Below are positions 25,287-34,145 of a stretch of DNA of 64,000 bases, in pieces. The position numbers and the translations under genes are program-made. Origin of the DNA: Microbacterium sp. Nx66 (GTDB lineage: Bacteria; Actinomycetota; Actinomycetes; Actinomycetales; Microbacteriaceae); NCBI RefSeq assembly GCF_904066215.1, contig NZ_LR880474.1, positions 310,001 to 374,000 of the forward strand, given 5' to 3'. The notes beneath the pieces are model-generated. The model worked only from the letters and a program-made list of their open reading frames with translations, did not search any database and was not told where the DNA came from. Position 1 is the first letter of the stretch. Each line of letters begins with the position of its first letter.

Positions 25287-26083
25287 CCGCCGCCCACCGC
25301 CTGTCCGCCGAGGGGGTCACCCTCTCCTACGGCGACCGCACCGTGGTCGAGGGCCTCGACCTGCAGATCGCGCCGGGGAAGATCACCACGATCGTCGGCG
25401 CCAACGGCTGCGGCAAGTCGACGCTGCTGCGCGCCCTCGCCCGCCTGTTGTCGCCGGGGGACGGGGAGGTCGTGCTCGACGGGAAGTCCATCCACGCCCG
25501 CCCCACGAAGGAGGTCGCGCGCATCCTCGGCCTGCTGCCGCAGTCGCCCGTGGCCCCCGAGGGCATCGCCGTCGCCGACCTCGTCGGTCGCGGACGTCAT
25601 CCCCACCAGCGGGCGCTGTCGCGGTGGAGCGCGCACGACTACGAGGTCGTCGCCGACGCCCTGGACGCGACCGGGATCAGCGACCTCGCCGACCGCAGCG
25701 TGGACGAGCTCTCCGGCGGTCAGAGGCAGCGCGTCTGGATCGCGATGGCCCTCGCGCAGGAGACCGACATCCTGCTGCTGGACGAGCCGACGACGTTCCT
25801 CGACGTCGCCCACCAGGTCGAGGTGCTCGACCTGCTCACCGACCTCAGCGTCGCGCGCGGCACCACGATCGTCATGGTGCTGCACGACCTCAACCTCGCG
25901 GCGCGCTACGCCGACGAGCTGGTCGCCATGAAGGACGGTCGCGTGCACGCGATCGGCGCCCCGCAGGAGATCGTCACCGCCGAACTCGTGCAGGAGGTCT
26001 TCGGCCTCCCCAACCAGATCACCATCGACCCGGTCTCCGGCAAGCCGATGGTCACCCCCATCGGAAGGCATCATGTCCGCTGA
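25283..26083 (+). CDS. Siderophore ABC transporter ATPase (FecE/FepC-like)
   Basis: A 266-residue ATPase energising the preceding permease pair. Walker A GANGCGKST, signature LSGGQRQRVWIAMALAQ, Walker B ILLLDEPTTFLD and switch His in LHDLN are intact. GTG start overlaps the permease stop. Its 3' end overlaps the start of the siderophore-interacting protein gene by 11 bp. Confidence 0.92.
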   Translation: MTAAHRLSAEGVTLSYGDRTVVEGLDLQIAPGKITTIVGANGCGKSTLLRALARLLSPGDGEVVLDGKSIHARPTKEVARILGLLPQSPVAPEGIAVADLVGRGRHPHQRALSRWSAHDYEVVADALDATGISDLADRSVDELSGGQRQRVWIAMALAQETDILLLDEPTTFLDVAHQVEVLDLLTDLSVARGTTIVMVLHDLNLAARYADELVAMKDGRVHAIGAPQEIVTAELVQEVFGLPNQITIDPVSGKPMVTPIGRHHVR

Positions 26084-27029
26084 ATCCACCACGACCGAGC
26101 GCCCGACCTACATCCTCACCCGCGCCGAGGTGCGCGGCGTCGACCGCGTCTCCCCGTCGTTCGTGCGGGTGACGCTCGGCGGCGAGGAGCTCAGCGAGCT
26201 GGGGACGCCGGGGGAGGTGTACGACAGCCGGGTCAAGCTCGTCTTCCCGCCCGCGTCCGGCGTGCTCGCCGAGATCGACCGGTCGACGTACGACTGGTGG
26301 GGCTCGTACCTGTCCGTCCCGGAGGAGGAGCGCGGCTCGATGCGCACCTACTCCGTGCGCGAGCTGCGGGTCGACGACGACGGCCGCACCGAGGTCGACA
26401 TCGACTTCGTGCTGCACCTGGAGCCGGGGCTCACCGGTCCGGCCTCGCGGTGGGCGAGCACCGCCGCGGTGGGTCAGGAGCTGTGGCTGGTCGGCCCGCG
26501 CCGCGGCGTCGTCGCGCACGGCGGGGCGGAGTACGCGCCGGGGGCGGCGACCTCGGTGGTCCTCGTCGGCGATGAGACCGCGGCCCCCGCCATCGCCCGC
26601 ATCCTGGAGGACGCCCCGCGTGACCTCCGCGGCGTCGCGTTCATCGAGGTGCCGTCGCCCGCCGACGTGCTCGCGATCGACGTGCCGGCCGGGGTCGACG
26701 TGCACTGGCTCCCGCGCGACATCGGCGAGCCGCACGGCCTTCGCCTCATCCCCGCGGTGCTCGAGTATCTGGGGGACGACGACGCCCAGGACGAGATCCG
26801 CGTCACCGACATCGAGGGGGAGGACCTCCTGTGGGAGACCCCCGAGTACTCGAGCCTGGGGGAGGAGATCCCCCGTGAGGACGACCGCGCCGGCCGCTAC
26901 TTCTGGATCGCGGGCGAGAGCGGTGTCGTGACGACGCTGCGTCGGCACCTCGTGAAGGACCTCGGCGTCGACCGCGCACAGGTCGCGTTCATGGGCTACT
27001 GGCGCCGCGGCGTCGCGATGCGGGGCTGA
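26073..27029 (+). CDS. Siderophore-interacting FAD-dependent reductase (SIP)
   Basis: A 318-residue ViuB/SIP-family flavoprotein, expected to reduce Fe(III)-siderophore in the cytoplasm and release Fe(II). The FAD site shows RTYSVREL and the following strand motif VDIDFVLHLEPGLTGPASRW. The SIP domain begins near TSVVLVGDETAAPAIARIL, and YFWIAGESGVVTTLRRHLVKDLG closes the C-terminus. GGAAGG lies before the ATG. Its place between two importer ATPases suggests it serves both systems. Confidence 0.92.
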   Translation: MSAESTTTERPTYILTRAEVRGVDRVSPSFVRVTLGGEELSELGTPGEVYDSRVKLVFPPASGVLAEIDRSTYDWWGSYLSVPEEERGSMRTYSVRELRVDDDGRTEVDIDFVLHLEPGLTGPASRWASTAAVGQELWLVGPRRGVVAHGGAEYAPGAATSVVLVGDETAAPAIARILEDAPRDLRGVAFIEVPSPADVLAIDVPAGVDVHWLPRDIGEPHGLRLIPAVLEYLGDDDAQDEIRVTDIEGEDLLWETPEYSSLGEEIPREDDRAGRYFWIAGESGVVTTLRRHLVKDLGVDRAQVAFMGYWRRGVAMRG

Positions 27030-27030
27030 G

Positions 27031-27870
<840 letters not shown>

Positions 27871-27894
27871 TCCCGACCCCTGAAGGAACCACCG

Positions 27895-28926
27895 ATGAAG
27901 AAGACCTCCCTCGCCGTGCTCGCCCTCGGCGGCGCCCTCACCCTCGCGCTCGCCGGCTGTGGCACCACGCAGACGCCGTCCGCCGAGGGATCGGACGCCC
28001 CGACCTCGACGAGCGCGGGCTGCACGGACGACACCACGAGCACCTCGACCGGGGCGGTCTCCGTCACCGACGACCTCGGCCGCACGGTCGAGCTCGACAC
28101 GCCGGCCGAGCGGATCGCGGTGCTCGAGTGGCAGCAGATCGAGGACGCCCTGTCGCTGTGCGTGACGCCGGTCGCGGTGGCCGACGCCGAGGGGTACAGC
28201 ACCTGGGTCACCGCGGAGGAGCTGCCGGAGGGCGTCGTCGACGTGGGCACCCGCCAGGAGCCGAACCTGGAGACGCTGTTCGGCACCGACCCCGACCTCG
28301 TGATCGTCGAGGTCAGTGCCGCGGACGACCCCATCGTCGCGCAGCTCGAGGCCTACGACGTGCCCGTGCTCGCGACGATCGGCGCCGATGCGAAGGACCC
28401 GATCGCCAAGATGCTGAACACCTTCGACCTCATCGCCCAGGTCACCGGCCGCGGGGAGCGGGCCGACGTCGTCACCGAGGAGTTCCAGGAGCACCTCGAC
28501 ACCGCGAAGGCCGAGCTCGCCGACCGCGACCTCGCCACCACCGACTTCGTGTTCTTCGACGGCTGGGTCGACGGCGGCAACGTGGCGCTGCGTCCGTTCG
28601 GCCAGGGTTCGCTCGTCGGCGAGGTGGGCGAGGAGCTCGGGCTGACGAACGCCTGGACCGGCGAGGTCGACCCCGTGTACGGCCTCGGGCAGACCGATGT
28701 CGAGGGCATGACGACGGTCGGCGACGCGAACCTGTTCTACACCGGCACCGCGGACCCGGATTCCGAGAGCTTCGTCGACGCCCTCGCGGACAACCCCGCG
28801 TGGACCTCGCTCCCCGCGGTGGCGGAGGACCGCCTGACCGCGTTCCCGGCAGGTATCTGGACCTTCGGCGGCCCGCGCTCGACCGCGCAGATCATCGACG
28901 GCTACCTCGAGGTGCTCTCGAAGTGA
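27895..28926 (+). CDS. Second iron-siderophore ABC substrate-binding lipoprotein
   Basis: A 343-residue binding lipoprotein with lipobox LAGC (C22), a long Thr/Ser/Asp-rich linker to about 55, and a class III binding domain (VSVTDDLGRTVELDTPAERIAVL). GAAGGA lies ahead of the ATG. It shares little obvious sequence with the first binding protein and so may take a different siderophore. The stop overlaps the fused permease start as GTGA. Confidence 0.9.
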   Translation: MKKTSLAVLALGGALTLALAGCGTTQTPSAEGSDAPTSTSAGCTDDTTSTSTGAVSVTDDLGRTVELDTPAERIAVLEWQQIEDALSLCVTPVAVADAEGYSTWVTAEELPEGVVDVGTRQEPNLETLFGTDPDLVIVEVSAADDPIVAQLEAYDVPVLATIGADAKDPIAKMLNTFDLIAQVTGRGERADVVTEEFQEHLDTAKAELADRDLATTDFVFFDGWVDGGNVALRPFGQGSLVGEVGEELGLTNAWTGEVDPVYGLGQTDVEGMTTVGDANLFYTGTADPDSESFVDALADNPAWTSLPAVAEDRLTAFPAGIWTFGGPRSTAQIIDGYLEVLSK

Positions 28927-31001
28927 CGGAGACCCTCCGCCTCGACGACGCGACGGCGACCGCGGAGCCTGACGCCCCGGCGTCCGCCGTCCGCGTGGGG
29001 GCGGAGGGTCGGAAGCCCGCGGTGTGGACGGGCGTCGGCGTGCTCGTCGCTCTCGCCGTCGTGCTGGTGGCGGTCGCCTGCTGGCACCTCACGCAGGGCA
29101 CGAGCGGCGCGGTGTTCGCTGACGCCGACGTCCTCTGGGGATCGCGGGTGCCGCGGCTCGCCGCCGGCGTCGCGGTGGGCGTGGCCCTCGGCGTCGCCGG
29201 CATCCTGCTGCAGTCCCTCGCCCGCAATGCCCTCGCGTCACCCGACACGCTCGGCGTGACCGCCGGGGCCTACCTCGCCGTCACGGCGCTCGCCGCGTTC
29301 GGGATCGCCGTGCCGGTGTGGGCCTCCGGGGCGGTGGCGTTCGCGGGCGGCATCGTCGCCGCGGGCATCGTGCTCGGACTCGCCGGAGGGGCGGGGTCGT
29401 CCACGACCCGCCTCATCCTCGCGGGCTCTGCGCTGGCGCTCGCCTTCCAGGCCGCGACCTCGACCCTGCTCATCCTGTTCGACGAGGAGACCAAGGGACT
29501 GCTCGCCTGGGGGAGCGGGAGCCTGTCGCAGCTCGGACTCACCGCGTTCCTGCAGGCGGCTCCGGTCGTCGTGGTCGTCACGGTGCTGGCCCTCGTGCTC
29601 GCGCGGCGCCTCGACATCCTGTCCCTGGGCGACGACACCGCCTCGTCGCTCGGCGTGCCGATCCGGTCGACCAGGACCATCGGGATCCTCCTCGCGGTCA
29701 CCCTCACGGCGGTCGCGGTGACGCTCGCCGGGCCGATGGGCTTCGTCGGGCTGTGTGCGCCGGTGCTCGCGCGGCTGCTGACGCGGGTGGTGCCAAGCCT
29801 GAACCGCCATCTGCTGCTGATCCCCGCGTCGGGGCTCCTCGGCGCCCTCGTCGTCATCCTCTCCGACGCCCTCCTGCGCGCGCTGATCGGCGCGGAGGCC
29901 GCGATCCTCATCCCGACCGGCGTCGCGACGACGCTGCTCGGCGCGATCGTGCTCGTGCTCATGGCCCGACGCCTCCGCGACGCCGGTCCCACGCGCGAGC
30001 CTCCGCGGGTGCGCTTCGGGGTGCGCAGCCGCCTGCGCTTCCGGATCACCCTCGCCCTCGTCGCCCTCGGCGTGGTCGGGGTGCTGCTGCTCGGACTGCT
30101 CGCCGGGCACACCTGGCTGCTCACCGGCGACATCGCGCTATGGCTGCAGGGGCAGGCTCCCGCGCCCATCGCCTTCGCCCTCGACGAGCGCGCGCCGCGG
30201 ATCGTGGCCGCCGTGGTCGCCGGCGCCGCGCTCGCGCTCTCCGGCGCCGTGATCCAGGGGGTGAGCCGCAACCCGCTCGCCGACCCGGGCATCCTCGGCG
30301 TCACCGGCGGCGGCGGGCTCGGCGCGGTGCTGGTGATCACGAGCATCACGTCGTCGACGGGCGGGATGATCGCGGGAGCCGTCACCGGCTCGCTGCTCGC
30401 CTTCGCCCTCGTCTACCTGCTGTCGTGGCGGGGCGGCCTGAACGCGGACCGTTTCCTGCTCATCGGCATCGGGGTCTCGTACTTCACGGTCTCCCTCACG
30501 ACCTTCTTCCTGCTGCGCTCGAACCCGTGGGACACCCCGAAGATCTACACCTGGCTCTCCGGGACGACGTACGGGCGGGTGTGGGAGCAGGTCATCCCGC
30601 TGGCGATCGTCCTCGTGATCGCGGTGCCGTTCGTGGTGATGAGTCGCCGGGAGCTCGACGTGCTGTCGCTCGATGAGGACACCCCGCGACTGGTCGGCAT
30701 CCGGCTGGAGCCCGTCCGGTTGACGCTGCTGCTGGTGGCGGCCGTCCTCGCGGCGCTGAGCGTGACGGCGATCGGGGTCATCGGCTTCGTGGGGCTCGTG
30801 GCGCCGCACGCGGCGCGGGCCCTGGTGGGCGCGCGGCACTCGCGAGTGATCCCGACGGCGGTGCTCCTCGGCGGGCTGCTCGTGGGCATCGCGGACACGA
30901 TCGGCCGGACGGTGATCGCCCCCGCGCAGCTTCCGGCGGGTCTCGTGGTCGCGCTGATCGGTGCCCCGTACTTCGTCTGGCTGCTCTGGCGCTCCCGCTG
31001 A
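28923..31001 (+). CDS. Fused double FecCD permease (FhuB-like)
   Basis: A 692-residue protein with two complete FecCD permease halves in tandem, as in FhuB. The first half (about 35-355) has RVPRLAAGVAVGVALGVAG, NALASPDTLGVTAGA and GPMGFVGLCAPVLARLL; the second (about 375-690) has RAPRIVAAVVAGAALALSGA, NPLADPGILGVTGGG and GVIGFVGLVAPHAARALVG. One chain can therefore supply the whole membrane channel for the second binding protein and ATPase. GTG start overlaps the previous stop. It ends 5 bp before a 59-bp palindrome. Confidence 0.92.
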   Translation: MTETLRLDDATATAEPDAPASAVRVGAEGRKPAVWTGVGVLVALAVVLVAVACWHLTQGTSGAVFADADVLWGSRVPRLAAGVAVGVALGVAGILLQSLARNALASPDTLGVTAGAYLAVTALAAFGIAVPVWASGAVAFAGGIVAAGIVLGLAGGAGSSTTRLILAGSALALAFQAATSTLLILFDEETKGLLAWGSGSLSQLGLTAFLQAAPVVVVVTVLALVLARRLDILSLGDDTASSLGVPIRSTRTIGILLAVTLTAVAVTLAGPMGFVGLCAPVLARLLTRVVPSLNRHLLLIPASGLLGALVVILSDALLRALIGAEAAILIPTGVATTLLGAIVLVLMARRLRDAGPTREPPRVRFGVRSRLRFRITLALVALGVVGVLLLGLLAGHTWLLTGDIALWLQGQAPAPIAFALDERAPRIVAAVVAGAALALSGAVIQGVSRNPLADPGILGVTGGGGLGAVLVITSITSSTGGMIAGAVTGSLLAFALVYLLSWRGGLNADRFLLIGIGVSYFTVSLTTFFLLRSNPWDTPKIYTWLSGTTYGRVWEQVIPLAIVLVIAVPFVVMSRRELDVLSLDEDTPRLVGIRLEPVRLTLLLVAAVLAALSVTAIGVIGFVGLVAPHAARALVGARHSRVIPTAVLLGGLLVGIADTIGRTVIAPAQLPAGLVVALIGAPYFVWLLWRSR

Positions 31002-31006
31002 CCCGC

Positions 31007-31065
31007 TTCGAATCGCCCGAATGGCCCCATCTCCGGAGGAAATGGGGCCATTCGGGCGATTCGAA
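31007..31065. repeat. 59-bp palindromic intergenic element, copy C
   Basis: The best copy: TTCGAATCGC then CCGAATGGCCCCAT on the left pairs perfectly with ATGGGGCCATTCGG then GCGATTCGAA on the right, a 24-bp perfect stem around an 11-base loop. It lies between convergent genes and could end transcription from both sides, but no T-tract follows. Confidence 0.95.
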
Positions 31066-31071
31066 CGAGGG

Positions 31072-31988
<917 letters not shown>

Positions 31989-32576
31989 ATGTCAAGTAGA
32001 CTTCTGGACATGACCGAAGACGAGGCGCGCGAACGCATCCTCTCCGCCGCGGAGGAGCTCTACTACCGCAAGGGCTATGCGGCGGTCGGCATGGACGAGC
32101 TCCGGTCCGCCGCCGGGGTGTCGCTGCGGCGCCTCTATTCGCTGTTTCCGGCGAAGACGGACATCGTCGCGGCGGTGCTGACGCGGAAGCACGCCGAGTG
32201 GGAGCAGGGGCTCACCGCCGCCGTGGCGCAGAGCGGCGACGACCCGCGCGCCCGCCTCCTCGCGGTCTACGGCTACCTGGAGGACTGGTTCTGCAGCGAC
32301 GGGTTCCGGGGCTGCGCCTTCATCAACGCATTCGGCGAGCTCGGGGGCACGAGTCCCGAGGTCGCCGGCATCGTCCGCGCGCACAAGGCGTCGTTCCAGC
32401 AGTACATGGCGGAGCTCGTCGCGGCGACCGGCGCCCCGGTGGGCCTGGCCGCCCAGCTCTCTCTCCTCGCCGAGGGGGCGCAGAGCACCGCGGCCATCGG
32501 CGCCGACCCGGAGGCCGCCGTGCACGCACGCCGCGCCGCCGAGGTCCTGATCGACGCCGCCCTCGCTCCGGCCTGA
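31989..32576 (+). CDS. TetR-family regulator divergent from hydrolase
   Basis: A TetR-type repressor, 195 residues from this start. The N-terminal helix-turn-helix reads ILSAAEELYYRKGYAAVGMDELRSAAGVSLRRLYSLFPAK; the rest is a ligand-binding helical domain that includes GCAFINAFGEL. An internal ATG at 32010 (MTEDEARERIL) is an equally good start; neither has a clear Shine-Dalgarno sequence, and the first abuts the operator. Probable target: its own gene and the divergent alpha/beta hydrolase through the two GAGAACG palindromes. Confidence 0.85.
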   Translation: MSSRLLDMTEDEARERILSAAEELYYRKGYAAVGMDELRSAAGVSLRRLYSLFPAKTDIVAAVLTRKHAEWEQGLTAAVAQSGDDPRARLLAVYGYLEDWFCSDGFRGCAFINAFGELGGTSPEVAGIVRAHKASFQQYMAELVAATGAPVGLAAQLSLLAEGAQSTAAIGADPEAAVHARRAAEVLIDAALAPA

Positions 32577-32582
32577 TGCCCA

Positions 32583-32603
32583 TTCGCTAACCTGGTTAGC
32601 GAA
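32583..32603. promoter_or_regulatory. 21-bp palindrome between TetR and TspO-like genes
   Basis: TTCGCTAACC and GGTTAGCGAA flank a single central T, a perfect 10-bp dyad 6 bp after the TetR stop and 59 bp before the TspO-like start. Without a T-tract it looks more like an operator than a terminator. The cognate regulator is not evident. Confidence 0.55.
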
Positions 32604-32661
32604 ACGAAGGGGCACTGTCAAGGCCACTCCCTTCCGTCCCCGTCCGGCGTAGGGTGCGGGC

Positions 32662-33477
32662 ATGGAGACCTCGACGAAGGGCATCGCCCGCCAGAGCCTC
32701 GTGATCGCCGCCGCCGTGTTCATGCTGATCGCCGCGGCCATCGGCGCCGGCGCCTTCGGCGGTGACTCCGTCGATGAGCTGCAGAACGGCGCGCTCTCGG
32801 CCCAAGGCTCGTACCTCGCCCCCGCCGGACCGGCCTTCTCGATCTGGTCGCTCATCTATGTGGGACTCCTCGCCTACACCGTGTGGCAGGCGCTCCCCGC
32901 GCAGCGCCGCGACGAGCGACAGCAGGCGGTCGGCGGCTGGATCGCCCTCTCGATGGTGCTCAACGGCCTCTGGCTCGTGACCGCGCGCTACCTGACGCTG
33001 TGGCTGACCGTGCTCGTGATCGCGCTCCTGCTCGCGACGCTCGCCCGCGTCATGGTGCTCCTCGGCCGGTTCCCCGCCCGCAACCTCGCTGATCGCCTCC
33101 TCACCGACGGGGCCAACGGCCTGCACTTCGGCTGGGTCACCATCGCGACGGTCGCCAACACCGCCGCCTGGGCCACCCAGACGGTCCCGGAGATCGGAGC
33201 GGGTGCCCCCGACGCCTGGGCCGTCGCCGTGCTCGTGGTCGTGCTGGTGATCGGCGCCGCATCGGCCTGGTTCACCGGACGCCTCGCGCCGGCGCTCGCG
33301 ACCGCCTGGGGTCTGAGCTGGCTCGCGGTCGGGCGCATCACGGGCGAGCCGGAGAGCACGCCCACCGCCGTCACCGCGATCATCGTGGCCGTCCTCCTCG
33401 TCGTCGTCGGCGTCGTGGCGGTCCTCCGTCGGCGTCGCATCGCGGGCACGCACGACCGCGCGCCGCTCGGTCGCTAG
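32662..33477 (+). CDS. TspO/MBR-like tryptophan-rich membrane protein
   Basis: A 271-residue protein with about eight hydrophobic helices. The segment YLAPAGPAFSIWSLIYVGLLAY matches the P-x-x-x-F-x-W-x-x-x-Y region of TspO/MBR proteins. Classical TspO has five helices and about 160 residues, so this is the longer form seen in actinobacteria. Ligand (porphyrin, carotenoid or other) is not predictable. Its TAG stop lies within the palindrome CTAG that also supplies the stop of the convergent kdpE gene. Confidence 0.68.
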   Translation: METSTKGIARQSLVIAAAVFMLIAAAIGAGAFGGDSVDELQNGALSAQGSYLAPAGPAFSIWSLIYVGLLAYTVWQALPAQRRDERQQAVGGWIALSMVLNGLWLVTARYLTLWLTVLVIALLLATLARVMVLLGRFPARNLADRLLTDGANGLHFGWVTIATVANTAAWATQTVPEIGAGAPDAWAVAVLVVVLVIGAASAWFTGRLAPALATAWGLSWLAVGRITGEPESTPTAVTAIIVAVLLVVVGVVAVLRRRRIAGTHDRAPLGR

Positions 33478-34145
33478 AGGACCAGCCGGTAGCCCATTCC
33501 TGACTCCGTCAGCAGGTGGACGGGCGTCGAAGGCTCGCGCTCCAGCTTCTTGCGGAGCTGGGACATGTAGAGCCGCAGGTAGCCGGAGTCGGACACCTGG
33601 GCACTGCCCCAGATCTCCTTGAGGAGATCCTGCCGGGTCACCAGCGCGCCCGGATGCCGCGCGAGGTGCTCGAGCATCCGCCACTCGGTCGGCGTGAGGT
33701 GCACCCGGGTGCCGGCGCGGGTCACGGTCTTCGTGGCGAGGTCGACGACGACGTCCCCGAACGCGACCACGGACTCCCCGTTCGCGGCGACCGCGCGGCG
33801 GGAGAGCGCCCGCAGCCGGGCCAGCAGCTCGTCGACCTGGAAGGGCTTCGTGACGAAGTCGTCCGCCCCGGCGTCCAGCGCCTCCACCTTGTCGGCGGAG
33901 CCCGTCCGCCCCGACACGACGATGATGGGCACGCTCGTCCAGCCGCGGAGCGCCTGGATCACCTCGATGCCGTCGAGGCGGGGCATGCCGAGGTCGAGCA
34001 TGATGAGGTCGGGATGGCTCTGCGCTGCGGCGGCGATCGCGGCGGCGCCATCGGCGGCCACGACGACCTCGTAGCCGTGCGCCGCGAGGGTGATCCGCAG
34101 CGCCCGCACCATCTGCGGGTCGTCGTCGGCGATGAGGAGCTTCAC
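33474..34145 (-). CDS. kdpE: Response regulator KdpE
   Basis: A 223-residue OmpR-family regulator. The receiver has D7-D9 acidic residues, phospho-acceptor D51 (LIMLDLGMP) and FVTKPF; the winged helix begins near 125 and has LTPTEWRMLEHLARHPG and YLRLYMSQLRKKLE. It is last in the kdp operon and overlaps kdpD by 4 bp. It should activate kdp under potassium limitation. Candidate binding sites with 11-bp direct repeats lie before kdp and before the KimA-like gene. Confidence 0.95.
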   Translation of the reverse strand: MKLLIADDDPQMVRALRITLAAHGYEVVVAADGAAAIAAAAQSHPDLIMLDLGMPRLDGIEVIQALRGWTSVPIIVVSGRTGSADKVEALDAGADDFVTKPFQVDELLARLRALSRRAVAANGESVVAFGDVVVDLATKTVTRAGTRVHLTPTEWRMLEHLARHPGALVTRQDLLKEIWGSAQVSDSGYLRLYMSQLRKKLEREPSTPVHLLTESGMGYRLVL

